Positions 1 to 8,174 of a stretch of DNA of 64,000 nucleotides are shown one piece after another. The notes below the pieces were generated by a model. That model was not told the DNA's origin. It made no database searches and worked only from the letters and a program-made list of their open reading frames with translations. The DNA lies in NCBI GenBank assembly GCA_028868855.1, contig JAGWTR010000009.1:62001-126000 (forward strand). The letters are read 5' to 3'. The translations under genes were made by a program, and so were the position numbers. The stretch is from Burkholderiales bacterium (GTDB lineage Bacteria > Pseudomonadota > Gammaproteobacteria > Burkholderiales > Burkholderiaceae_C). Position 1 is the first letter of the stretch; each line of letters begins with the position of its first letter.

Positions 1-95
1 AGCGCCTCCGGCGCAGACGTTTGCGCGATTGTCGGCATGGGCAGTGTGGCGGCCAGCATGGCGCAGCCAAGCCCGGCCATATAGAGTGATTTCAT
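1..95 (-). CDS. Secreted protein, N-terminal fragment only
   Basis: Only the first 31 codons are inside the window; the gene runs off the left edge. The translation opens MKSLYMAGLGCAMLAATLP and continues PMPTIAQTSAPEA, a typical Sec signal peptide with a basic start, a hydrophobic core and likely cleavage near the AQT. An AAGGGG ribosome site precedes the ATG. It lies 78 bp downstream of the glycine-rich secreted protein gene on the same strand, so the two probably form an operon. By analogy with fap operons it could be an accessory secreted component (FapD- or FapE-like), but nothing in the visible residues proves this. Confidence 0.55.
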   Translation of the reverse strand, partial: MKSLYMAGLGCAMLAATLPMPTIAQTSAPEA

Positions 96-129
96 TGCGC
101 CCCTTTCGGATTGCGGTAGCAACAAACCC

Positions 130-163
130 GGCACCGACCTGGGCGAAGGCCATGGTCGGTGCC
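130..163 (-). terminator. Intercistronic stem-loop, possible attenuator
   Basis: A perfect 10-bp inverted repeat, GGCACCGACC at 130-139 and GGTCGGTGCC at 154-163, with a 14-nt loop. It lies in the 78-bp gap just after the stop codon of the glycine-rich protein. Only a weak T-rich stretch follows on the minus strand, so it is more likely a partial terminator or an mRNA-stabilising hairpin that keeps the downstream gene at lower level than the abundant first product. This role is inferred. Confidence 0.5.
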
Positions 164-173
164 AGCCATGAAC

Positions 174-1520
174 TTACCTGCCAATGTTGGCCTGCACGTT
201 CACGCTTTGTTGAACCAGCGAGGAAATGCCGCTGTTCTGATTCGCGATCATGATGCCGGCCGCTGACTGTCCGACACTGGTCATGGTGTTGGACATGTTG
301 AAGGTCCCGGCGCTGACGTTGACGTTGCCACCAGCACCGCCGAGGCCACTGCCCCCAGCGCCCGCTGCCCCGCCCGATGCGGTGTTGGTACCCCCATTGC
401 CAACACCCCCAGTTCCGCCCGTGGTGGAACCACCCGCGCCCCCGTTACCGGCGGTGCTGTTGCCATTGGTGGCGGTGCCACTGGTGGCATTGCCATTCGT
501 GGCGACGCCACTGGAAGCTCCGGTCCCTGCCCCGCCGGTGCGCGTGCTGTCGCCACCAGTGCTGCCCGCCGTACCACCCGCACCACCTGCGCCGCCATTG
601 CTGGCCGCGCTACCTCCGGTGCCGCCAGCACTGGCCACACCGCCGCCTTGGCCACCATCGCTGGTCGACCCACCGCCAGCACCGCCAGTGCTGCTGGCCG
701 TACCACCGTTGCCACCCACGAGAGGCACGGTTGGATCGCCCGCACCACCATTGGCATGGGCGTTGCCACTGGCACCGCCATAGCCCCCGGCACTGGCAGC
801 GCTGCCATTGCCAGCATTGCCGGCATTGCCACCACCGCCGGTCGTGCCGCCATTGCCGCTGGCACCACCAAAGCCACCATTGGCCTTGGCCGTACCGCCG
901 GAGTTATCACCGCCCGCAGCACCGCCCGTCCCACTCCCGCCCTTGCCGCTCTTGGCGTCACCGACGGTGGCGCTGCCACTGTAGGCATCACCATTGGTGG
1001 AGCTACCGCCATACCCACCTGCGGCACCGTAGCTTCCGGTCCCCTTGCCTCCATTGCCTGTGCCGGTGGCTGTACCGCCGTTGCTCGCTCCACCTTTGGC
1101 GCCCGTGGCATTGCCACCGGTGGAGCCGCCCGTGTTGGAAGCGGTGTTGCCGATATAGCTCACCGTGTTGCCCGTCACCGCCCCACTGAGGCTGCTGGTG
1201 GCCGTGGCGGTGGTGTTATTGAAGGCGTCACTGAACGTGCCCGTGGATCCATTGTTGAGCGTCGCAGACCGATCAGTGGCGGTTGCGTTGCCTGTGTGCG
1301 TCTTGCTTGACGTCTTGGTGACCGTCTTAGTGACCGTTTTGGTGTTGCCTTGGTTGCTGTTATCCGTGTTGGTTGCGGTGTCCGTGTTGGTCGTGGTATC
1401 GGTGCTGGTATTGGTGTTGTCGCCACGGTGAGTGGTTTGATTGGTGCTGGTGTCGGCAAACGCGACACCGCTCAAGCCAAATGCAAGCGCAATGGCCGAA
1501 GCCAAAAGGGTCTTCTTCAT
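174..1520 (-). CDS. Secreted glycine-rich low-complexity protein (candidate amyloid or matrix protein)
   Basis: A 448-aa protein starting with a clear signal peptide, MKKTLLASAIALAFGLSGVAFA, cut after AFA. Residues of about 23-75 are Thr/Asn-rich with VTKTVTKT repeats. Residues of about 115-400 are almost only Gly, Ala, Ser, Thr and Asn in irregular GGxGG-type repeats. The last 45 or so residues are different: a non-repetitive tail containing SVGQSAAGIMIANQNSG and ending QQSVNVQANIGR, which I recall from proteins of functional-amyloid operons. No Cys is present. GGAGG precedes the ATG, and a sigma54 -24/-12 site lies about 80 bp upstream. The divergent neighbour is a FapF-like pore. I infer an exported fibre or matrix subunit replacing FapB/FapC. 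No enzymatic domain is visible. Confidence 0.75.
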   Translation of the reverse strand: MKKTLLASAIALAFGLSGVAFADTSTNQTTHRGDNTNTSTDTTTNTDTATNTDNSNQGNTKTVTKTVTKTSSKTHTGNATATDRSATLNNGSTGTFSDAFNNTTATATSSLSGAVTGNTVSYIGNTASNTGGSTGGNATGAKGGASNGGTATGTGNGGKGTGSYGAAGGYGGSSTNGDAYSGSATVGDAKSGKGGSGTGGAAGGDNSGGTAKANGGFGGASGNGGTTGGGGNAGNAGNGSAASAGGYGGASGNAHANGGAGDPTVPLVGGNGGTASSTGGAGGGSTSDGGQGGGVASAGGTGGSAASNGGAGGAGGTAGSTGGDSTRTGGAGTGASSGVATNGNATSGTATNGNSTAGNGGAGGSTTGGTGGVGNGGTNTASGGAAGAGGSGLGGAGGNVNVSAGTFNMSNTMTSVGQSAAGIMIANQNSGISSLVQQSVNVQANIGR

Positions 1521-2091
1521 AGAGCCTCCAAAGGTTTACTGCGTTGATTTGAAAAAATCAGCTGTGGGTGAATTGCGTGGCCGCAAGTCGTTGGTCATGG
1601 GGCAACCTTCATGCCAACGCCCTCACCCAGCCTGTAAGCCTTTGAATCTGCTTGAAAAACACGGATGGCCGCTGACCACACCCCCGCGACCAGCGTTCCG
1701 GTGACGGCCGGCCAACGACAAAATGTCACAACTACCTGACGCTCACCCCCCCTAGCTTGAATGGCGCGCAGCACGCCATCGCCCACAGCCCCGCTCACGA
1801 TGCGTTCGCATCACCGTCTCAACTTTGTGACGCTGGTCAGCCCACCGTGGTGGTTCGAGGGGTCTGATTGCCCTATGAAAACAGCGCCTGACACGCGGTT
1901 TGGCGCGGGTTAGCGCGTCGCCTCACCACACGAGCCGTCACCGTATCAAGGATGTGACATGGCCGCCGCCCCCAAAGGCTTGATACATTTGGTTGCAAAC
2001 TGCCACTTGCACCCAATCTCCATGAGTGCCTACGCTGTGCGTTCAGAATAAATAAGGCCTCACGCGGTGAGCGCATAAAAGGCAGGAATCC
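1521..2091. other. 571-bp divergent intergenic region
   Basis: This region separates the glycine-rich protein gene (minus strand) from the FapF-like gene (plus strand). It has no convincing coding frame. The recognisable element is the sigma54-type promoter facing left at 1602-1616. The rest is long enough to hold upstream activator sites for the enhancer-binding protein encoded at 3433, but I cannot define these by eye. No good -24/-12 site faces right. Confidence 0.6.
1602..1616 (-). promoter_or_regulatory. Sigma54 -24/-12 promoter for the glycine-rich protein gene
   Basis: Read on the minus strand the site is TGGCAT-GAAGG-TTGC. The invariant GG and GC dinucleotides are separated by exactly 10 nt, as sigma54 (RpoN) holoenzyme requires. 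Transcription would start near 1590, leaving a leader of about 70 nt before the ATG at 1520. A sigma54-dependent activator gene lies 2 kb away, which strengthens the call. Confidence 0.7.
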
Positions 2092-3405
2092 ATGAACACG
2101 TCTCGTCCTCACGGGCTATTGCCCCTCTTTGCCTGTTCGTCGCTGTTCATGACGGCGCTGGTGTCCGAAGCACAGGGCGCACCGACGGCAACAGGGTCGA
2201 CCAACACGCGCATCGAGCAACTGCAACAGCAACTGAGCGAGCAAGCCCAGGAGATCAAAACACTCAAGCAAGCGGTGGAAGAGCAAGAGGCGCGTCAACG
2301 CGAATTGCAGCGTGCGCTCAAGCAAGAGTCGCGCGCTGCCGATGCAAGCGCCGAGGGCGCGGCACAGCCCGCGCAGGCTTCAGACACAGGCCGCCCGACC
2401 GATGTGACCAGGCGCGCCGTGCGCGTCGGGGCCGCGCCAAGTCAGGAGCCCCACCCGCCCGTCGTGGCACCGTTGTTTGAGCAGCCAGGCATCCTGACCC
2501 CGAAGAACAAGCTCGTGCTGGAACCCTCCATGCAGTACACCTACTCGTCGAGCAACCGGGTGGCCTTGGTGGGCTATACGATCATTCCGGCCTTGCTGGT
2601 GGGGCTGGTGGACGTGCGCGAGGTCAAGCGCAACAGTTTCACGGGTGCTTTGACCGCCCGCTATGGCCTGAGCAATCGTATGGAAGTGGAGGCCAAGGTG
2701 CCGTATGTGTACCGGTACGACTCGACGATCAGCCGGGAGTTCGGCACCGGCTCAGCTTCTGACAACGCATTCAGCAGCAAGGGCCATGACATCGGCGATA
2801 TCGAAGTGGCGGCCCGCTACCAGTTCACTGACGGCGGCACTGATCGGCCCTACCTGATCGGGTCGATGCGCTTCAAGTCACGCACCGGCAAGGACCCTTT
2901 CGAAGTGGTGACGGACTGCATCACGCGCTGCACAGGCACCTCCGGGACGGGACTGCCGCTTGAACTGCCGACCGGCTCGGGTTTTTACTCTCTGCAGCCA
3001 GGCCTGACGTGGCTGTTCCCGTCTGATCCGGCGGTGTTCTTCGGTGGCATCAATTACACCTACAACTTCAAGCGCAACAATATCAACCGCATGGTGCTGG
3101 GTGGCGAGCAGGAGTTCATTGGTTCGGTATCGCCCGGCGGCATCATCGGCATCAACTTCGGCATGGGCTTGGCCCTCAACGAAAGGTCGTCGTTCAGCAT
3201 GGGCGTTGACCTGAACTCGATCGACAAAACGCGCCAGAACGGCGAGGCGGTGCGTGGCTCCGTGCGCACCCAACTCGCCAGCCTGCTGCTGGGCTACGCT
3301 TACCGATACAACGACACGACCGCTCTCAACGTCACCGTCGGTGCCGGCCTCACTCGAGACACACCGGACGTGAGCATCAACGTCAGGATTCCGAAGTCGT
3401 TCTAG
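2092..3405 (+). CDS. FapF-like outer-membrane beta-barrel transporter with N-terminal coiled coil
   Basis: A 437-aa protein with a signal peptide (cleavage near SEAQGA). Residues of about 40-85 form a strong coiled coil rich in Gln and Glu, then comes an Ala/Pro linker. From about residue 125 (FEQPGILTPKNKLVLEP) to the final SINVRIPKSF lies a beta-barrel with alternating hydrophobic and aromatic strands. This order, and the phrases around SMQYTYSSSNRVALVGY, closely match what I recall of FapF, the trimeric outer-membrane pore that exports the Fap amyloid subunits. GGCAGGA precedes the ATG. It is divergent from the glycine-rich protein gene and 27 bp upstream of the regulator gene. An alternative is an uncharacterised transporter-like porin of the same fold. 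Confidence 0.75.
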   Translation: MNTSRPHGLLPLFACSSLFMTALVSEAQGAPTATGSTNTRIEQLQQQLSEQAQEIKTLKQAVEEQEARQRELQRALKQESRAADASAEGAAQPAQASDTGRPTDVTRRAVRVGAAPSQEPHPPVVAPLFEQPGILTPKNKLVLEPSMQYTYSSSNRVALVGYTIIPALLVGLVDVREVKRNSFTGALTARYGLSNRMEVEAKVPYVYRYDSTISREFGTGSASDNAFSSKGHDIGDIEVAARYQFTDGGTDRPYLIGSMRFKSRTGKDPFEVVTDCITRCTGTSGTGLPLELPTGSGFYSLQPGLTWLFPSDPAVFFGGINYTYNFKRNNINRMVLGGEQEFIGSVSPGGIIGINFGMGLALNERSSFSMGVDLNSIDKTRQNGEAVRGSVRTQLASLLLGYAYRYNDTTALNVTVGAGLTRDTPDVSINVRIPKSF

Positions 3406-3432
3406 CCACTCAACCTGCTCTTGAGGCGCCTC

Positions 3433-4770
3433 ATGGAACCGGGAAAAGTCCTGATCGTGAGTCTTGGGACGAGCGCGACGGCAGTGGCCGACCATTTACA
3501 GGCAGCGGGCTGGCGCACGCTGGCGGTGACCGACCTGTCGTCGGCGCGGCGCGTTTTGGCGCAGCAGCCTGTGAAGGTGGGCTTGCTGCTCCTCAATAGC
3601 GTTTCACCCGAAGGGTTCGGCTGGGTCGAGGAGTGCATGCAGCTGTCACGGAGGATCGAGTGGGTGGGGGTGTTCGACACCGCCGCACTCGCCGCACCGC
3701 TTCTGCGCGACCTGGTGTTGAGTTATTTTTTCGACCATCAGACGCAGCCGTTGGACCTCCACGAACTGGACCTCACCTTGACCCACGCCTTGCGTCGATC
3801 CGAGTTGCGTGACGGCAGCGACAAACCGCGGGACCATGCGGGCGCCATGGACATGGTGGGCCGCAGTCCGGCGATTGTTCGGCTGCAACAGCAAATCCGC
3901 AAAGTGGCCTCGACCGATGCGCCCGTCCTGATCGGCGGCGAAAGCGGCAGCGGCAAGGAGCTGAGCGCACTGGCCATCCACCAATGTTCACGGCGTGCTG
4001 CGGGGCCATTTCTTGCCGTCAATTGCGGGGCGATTGCACCCTCGCTCATCCATTCAGAACTGTTCGGCCATGAACGCGGGGCCTTCACCGGGGCGACAAC
4101 GGCCCGGCGAGGGCTGATCGAGGAAGCCAGCAGTGGCACCATTTTTCTGGACGAAATCGCCGACCTGCCCCTTGAATTGCAAACCAACCTGCTGCGATTC
4201 CTGCAGGAGCACACCATTCACCGCGTGGGGTCCACGCACAGCGTGAAGGTCGATGTCCGGGTGGTCGCTGCCTCCCATGTGGACCTGGCGCAAGCGGTGG
4301 TGGCCGGCCGGTTTCGTGACGACCTGTTCTACCGCCTGAACGTCCTGCCCATCACGGTGCCACCCTTGCGTGAGCGCATGTCCGACGTGCCTGTATTGTC
4401 TCAGTTCTTCCTGGAGCGCTGCCTGGCCGAGCAGCCTCAACGGCGTGTGGAGGGCTTCAGCCAGCAGGCGGTCGCCGCCATGATGGCCCACACCTGGCCA
4501 GGTAACGTGCGCGAGTTATGCAACCGTGTGCAGCGCGCCGTGGTCATGACCGACCACCGCCAGATCACGGCCGCAGACCTGGGCCTGGCCATGCCGATCA
4601 GCCCGTCCGCTGCGGCACTGGACACGGTGCGCACCATGGCTGAACGCGATGCCATTGCGCTCACGCTCGGCCGGGTCAATCGCAACGTCACCCATGCCGC
4701 ACGCGAACTGGGCATCTCTCGCATGACGCTTTACCGCCTGATGGACAAGCACGGCCTCGCCGCGCGCTGA
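3433..4770 (+). CDS. VpsR/FleQ-like sigma54-dependent enhancer-binding protein
   Basis: A 445-aa regulator. Residues 1-125 form a receiver-like domain in which the usual phosphoacceptor position reads LLLLNS, with Asn for Asp, so phosphorylation is unlikely. The AAA+ domain follows: Walker A GESGSGKE near 169-176, the sigma54 contact loop GAFTGA near 216-221, Walker B FLDEIAD and the R-finger region RFRDDLFYRLNVLP. A Fis-type helix-turn-helix (AARELGISRMTLYRLM) ends the protein. This arrangement resembles VpsR and FleQ, which bind c-di-GMP and control biofilm genes. An earlier in-frame TTG exists at 3421, but GAGG sits 6 nt before the ATG at 3433. Likely target: the sigma54 promoter at 1602-1616. 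Confidence 0.85.
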   Translation: MEPGKVLIVSLGTSATAVADHLQAAGWRTLAVTDLSSARRVLAQQPVKVGLLLLNSVSPEGFGWVEECMQLSRRIEWVGVFDTAALAAPLLRDLVLSYFFDHQTQPLDLHELDLTLTHALRRSELRDGSDKPRDHAGAMDMVGRSPAIVRLQQQIRKVASTDAPVLIGGESGSGKELSALAIHQCSRRAAGPFLAVNCGAIAPSLIHSELFGHERGAFTGATTARRGLIEEASSGTIFLDEIADLPLELQTNLLRFLQEHTIHRVGSTHSVKVDVRVVAASHVDLAQAVVAGRFRDDLFYRLNVLPITVPPLRERMSDVPVLSQFFLERCLAEQPQRRVEGFSQQAVAAMMAHTWPGNVRELCNRVQRAVVMTDHRQITAADLGLAMPISPSAAALDTVRTMAERDAIALTLGRVNRNVTHAARELGISRMTLYRLMDKHGLAAR

Positions 4771-4781
4771 GTGAAGGGCCA

Positions 4782-5981
4782 TCACGCCAGAATGATCGTG
4801 CGGTTACGGCCCTGATTCTTGGCCTGGTACAAGGCCTGGTCAGCGCGGTCCAGCAGCGCGGACAGGCTCTCGTCGGCACGGTAGTCGCTCACGCCTGCGG
4901 ACGCCGTGATCCTCAAGTCCGGATGCGTTGAACAGACCATGATCGACGCCAGGTGACCGCGAACGCGCTCGACCACACTGAACGCGTCCTGTGCCGCCGT
5001 GTCGGGGAACAAGATCACGAACTCCTCGCCGCCCCAACGCGCCAGGACGTCGATGTCGCGCAACTCGGCTTGAACGACTTGGGCCAGGGACTGCAGCACC
5101 TCGTCACCGACGCCATGGCCGTGGCCATCGTTGATGCGCTTGAAATGATCCACATCCAGCATGCACACACTGAAGGGCCGTCCGGTGCGCAGAGCGCGGT
5201 GTTGCTCGGTGGCCAGCAGGTGATTCATCTGACGCCGGTTGATCAGGCCGGTCAGATCATCGTGCGAGGCCAGCTCCTGAATGTGTTTGAGCGCCGCGGC
5301 CAATTCATTTTTCTGGCGCATCAATCGAGCGCGCAGCCGTGCCTGCTCCCCCCCCATGTACACCAGGCTGGCCAGGATACCCAGGGTCACGCCGTAATAG
5401 ACGATGTGCAGATGAAGCATGTTGAGCACGTCACGCTCTTGAACCGCCACGGCCGAGATGGAGATCCCAAACAGCACCGCGCTCATCAGGCAGGCGATTT
5501 TGAGTTGGCGGGGGGACGAAACGAACATGCCGAACATCAGGATCAGGAACAACAGCATCAAGGCCACCGTGCGTCCCGGACCGCCGATGTAATAGCCCCA
5601 GGCCAGATACACGACGCCGGTCTTCATTTGCACCCCGGTCATGCCCGGATCCTGAAAACGCTTATTCAGGCCGCTGCGCAGCACGATGTAGAGGCCCAGC
5701 GAGACCAGCAAAGCCGTCACAGTGAGCCAGCGCCCGGCACTCGCATCGATGGCCCCTCGACTGACCCCCATGTTCAAGGCCACCGCCCCGGCCACGCAAT
5801 TGGCAACGCCAATCAGGTAACTGAGGATGTATCGGCGCTGCTTGGGATCATCAGACAGGATCAGTCGCTTCGCGGCGACCAGCCAGGCGGCGCGTTCCCC
5901 GCCAGCGCGCCCGGCGTGAGCGGCGTTGGTGGCGTTGGTGGCGTTGGTGACAACGTCCGATGAGGGAATTTGGTACGGCAT
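4782..5981 (-). CDS. Membrane-bound GGDEF diguanylate cyclase
   Basis: A 399-aa protein. Residues of about 50-210 contain six or so hydrophobic segments forming a membrane sensor module. A short linker helix leads to a GGDEF domain from about 240 on. The active-site motif is RWGGEEF (GGEEF at 317-321), and an RDID product-inhibition I-site (308-311) lies the canonical five residues upstream, so the enzyme should make c-di-GMP with feedback control. The N terminus contains a TNATNATNA repeat from a triplicated 9-bp unit (5922-5948). It converges on the VpsR/FleQ-like regulator gene 11 bp away, which suggests it may supply that regulator's ligand. The start is the first ATG; no strong ribosome site is seen. 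Confidence 0.88.
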   Translation of the reverse strand: MPYQIPSSDVVTNATNATNAAHAGRAGGERAAWLVAAKRLILSDDPKQRRYILSYLIGVANCVAGAVALNMGVSRGAIDASAGRWLTVTALLVSLGLYIVLRSGLNKRFQDPGMTGVQMKTGVVYLAWGYYIGGPGRTVALMLLFLILMFGMFVSSPRQLKIACLMSAVLFGISISAVAVQERDVLNMLHLHIVYYGVTLGILASLVYMGGEQARLRARLMRQKNELAAALKHIQELASHDDLTGLINRRQMNHLLATEQHRALRTGRPFSVCMLDVDHFKRINDGHGHGVGDEVLQSLAQVVQAELRDIDVLARWGGEEFVILFPDTAAQDAFSVVERVRGHLASIMVCSTHPDLRITASAGVSDYRADESLSALLDRADQALYQAKNQGRNRTIILA

Positions 5982-6215
5982 GTGATGGAGTATTTGCCCT
6001 GATTTTGAACCCTAAGCAAGCGAGGCAATGCAAAGTTTGCAGACGACGCGTCCTTTGAAGTATGACTTCAGCACGGTTGGATACCGCCCATTTGAGGGGA
6101 TCAAGCGCAGCACGCCCCGCAAGGACCGTCATGGGGCTGGGCGATAATCCAGCCGACTCCCCTCTTCTCTCTGGCGCGGCCTGCGGCTTGCGCTTCATTT
6201 CCCAAGGATTTCATC

Positions 6216-6680
6216 ATGACGGACCAAGCCAACGGCCAACCGACGTTCAACATTCAGCGCATTTACCTGAAGGATCTGTCGCTGGAGCAACCCAACTCCC
6301 CCAAAATTCTGACAGAACAGGGTCAGCCTCAAGTGGACGTGCAACTCAACTTGGCCGCTGAAGAAGTCACCGACGGGCTGTTCGAGATCGTCGTGACGGC
6401 CACCGTGACCACCAAGGTCAACGACAAGGTGCTGTTCCTGGTCGAAGCCAAGCAAGCCGGACTGTTTGAGATCCGCAATGTGCCACAAGAACAGATGCAG
6501 CCCATTATCGCGATTGCCTGCCCGCAGATTGTCTACCCCTACCTGCGCGCCACCGTGGCCGACGTCATCAACCGCACCGGCTTCCCGCCCGTGCACCTGA
6601 CCGAAGTCAACTTCCAGGCCATGTACGAAGCCCAGCTGCAACAAGCCAATGCAGGCGCTGGTCAGGCCCTGAACTCGTAA
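6216..6680 (+). CDS. secB: Protein-export chaperone SecB
   Basis: A 154-aa protein, the usual length for the SecB subunit, which works as a tetramer in the cytosol to keep preproteins unfolded and pass them to SecA. Characteristic segments are [19 protein letters not shown] at the N terminus, the central AGLFEIRNV and the [18 protein letters not shown] helix with [15 protein letters not shown] lies before the ATG. gpsA follows after 12 bp, the common proteobacterial secB-gpsA pairing. Confidence 0.97.
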   Translation: MTDQANGQPTFNIQRIYLKDLSLEQPNSPKILTEQGQPQVDVQLNLAAEEVTDGLFEIVVTATVTTKVNDKVLFLVEAKQAGLFEIRNVPQEQMQPIIAIACPQIVYPYLRATVADVINRTGFPPVHLTEVNFQAMYEAQLQQANAGAGQALNS

Positions 6681-6692
6681 TCCAGGCGACGC

Positions 6693-7676
6693 ATGAACCT
6701 GACGGTTCTGGGAGCAGGCGCCTGGGGCACGGCGCTGGCCATCAGCGCCGCCCGTCACAACCCCCAAGTGATGTTGTGGGCGCGCGATGCGGCCCAGGTG
6801 CACGACATGCAGGTCTGCCGCCGCAATGCGCGCTACCTGCCCGAAGTGCTCCTGCCCGACGCCCTGCGCTTGACCCACGACTTGCGCCAAGCCGTGGCGC
6901 ACGCGCACGGCGGGCTGATCATCATCGGCACGCCCATGGCGGCCTTGGGCTCCATGCTGCAAGCCTTGCCTGAAGACGCGGCCATGCTGTGGCTGTGCAA
7001 GGGCTTTGAAAAAGACACCGGCCGGCTCGGCCATGAAATCGCCCAGGCGGTGCGCCCCCAGGCCCGCTGCGGCGTGCTGTCCGGCCCCAGTTTTGCGCGC
7101 GAAGTGGCGCTGGCCCAACCCACCGCCCTGGTGGCCGCCAGTTTTGACGCGGCCTTGGCCGATCAGGCCGTGATGGCTTTGCACAGCGACAGCCTGCGCG
7201 TGTACACCTCGCCCGACCCGATTGGTGTCGAAGTGGGTGGCGCCGTCAAGAATGTGCTGGCGATCGCGACCGGCATCGCCGATGGCATGAACCTGGGCCT
7301 CAATGCCCGAGCCGCCTTGATCACGCGTGGTCTGGCCGAAATGACGCGCCTGGGCGTGGCGCTGGGCGCCCGACTGGACACCTTCATGGGCCTGTCGGGG
7401 CTTGGCGATCTGGTGCTGACCGCCACCGGCGACCTGTCGCGCAACCGCACGGTGGGGCTGAAGCTGGCCGAAGGCCTGGCCCTGCCGCAGGTGCTGCACG
7501 ATCTGGGCCACGTGGCCGAAGGCGTCTACAGCGCCGCCACGGTGCTGCGGCGCGCCCAGGCCCTGGGGGTGGACATGCCCATCACCGAGGCCGTGGTGGC
7601 CGTGCTGGAAGGCCGCACCACCCCCGCCAAGGCAGTGGGCGCCTTGATGAGCCGCGAAGCCAAAGCCGAAGGCTGA
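6693..7676 (+). CDS. gpsA: NAD(P)H-dependent glycerol-3-phosphate dehydrogenase
   Basis: A 327-aa cytosolic enzyme that reduces dihydroxyacetone phosphate to sn-glycerol 3-phosphate for phospholipid synthesis. The Rossmann motif GAGAWGTA is at residues 7-14. The substrate-domain signature includes [11 protein letters not shown], the catalytic lysine in [14 protein letters not shown] (about 185), and [17 protein letters not shown]. It follows secB by 12 bp and converges on trmL with 6 bp between stop codons. Confidence 0.96.
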   Translation: MNLTVLGAGAWGTALAISAARHNPQVMLWARDAAQVHDMQVCRRNARYLPEVLLPDALRLTHDLRQAVAHAHGGLIIIGTPMAALGSMLQALPEDAAMLWLCKGFEKDTGRLGHEIAQAVRPQARCGVLSGPSFAREVALAQPTALVAASFDAALADQAVMALHSDSLRVYTSPDPIGVEVGGAVKNVLAIATGIADGMNLGLNARAALITRGLAEMTRLGVALGARLDTFMGLSGLGDLVLTATGDLSRNRTVGLKLAEGLALPQVLHDLGHVAEGVYSAATVLRRAQALGVDMPITEAVVAVLEGRTTPAKAVGALMSREAKAEG

Positions 7677-7682
7677 AGGGCC

Positions 7683-8153
7683 TCAGACCCCTCCGGCGTA
7701 GCCGTTCTGGCGCCAGGCCTCGAACACGGCCACGGCCACGGCGTTGCTCAGATTCAAACTGCGTTGTTCGGCCCGCATGGGCAGGCGCACGCGTTGTTCG
7801 GTGGGGAATTGATCGCGCAGCGCCGGGTCCAGGCCGCGGGTCTCGCAACCGAACACGAGCCAGTCGCCAGGCTGCCAGGTCTGTTGCCCGAGCAACTGGC
7901 TGCCACGGGTGGTGAAGGCGAACATGCGCGACCGATCCGGTTGAACCGCGTCCACAAAAGCCTGCCAGTTGGCATGGCGACGCACCGGAGCGTGCTCGTG
8001 ATAATCCAGACCGGCGCGGCGCAGCAGCTTGTCGTCCATCGAAAAACCCAGGGGCTCGATGAGGTGCAACTCGCAGCCGGTGTTGGCCGCCAGGCGGATT
8101 ACATTGCCGGTGTTGGGCGGAATTTCAGGTTCAACCAGGACGATGCGAAACAT
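7683..8153 (-). CDS. trmL: tRNA (cytidine(34)-2'-O)-methyltransferase
   Basis: A 156-aa SPOUT-family methyltransferase that 2'-O-methylates the wobble nucleotide of tRNA-Leu isoacceptors using S-adenosylmethionine. SPOUT signatures are visible: PPNTGNVIRLAANTG near the N terminus, LVFGCETRGL for the knot, and LPMRAEQRSLNLSNAVA near the C terminus. Length is typical of TrmL (YibK). It is convergent with gpsA and 21 bp downstream of the HDOD gene on the same strand. Confidence 0.95.
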   Translation of the reverse strand: MFRIVLVEPEIPPNTGNVIRLAANTGCELHLIEPLGFSMDDKLLRRAGLDYHEHAPVRRHANWQAFVDAVQPDRSRMFAFTTRGSQLLGQQTWQPGDWLVFGCETRGLDPALRDQFPTEQRVRLPMRAEQRSLNLSNAVAVAVFEAWRQNGYAGGV

Positions 8154-8174
8154 GCCGGCGATTATCCCCCGGCC

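Noticed and set aside
250-783. 177-aa proline-rich open frame on the plus strand
   Set aside because: It is the exact complement of the glycine-rich gene; GGN codons read as proline-rich on the other strand.
1981-2010. Possible sigma54 promoter facing the FapF-like gene
   Set aside because: The best GG/GC pairs (for example in TTGGTTGCAAACTGCC) are 9 nt apart instead of the required 10.
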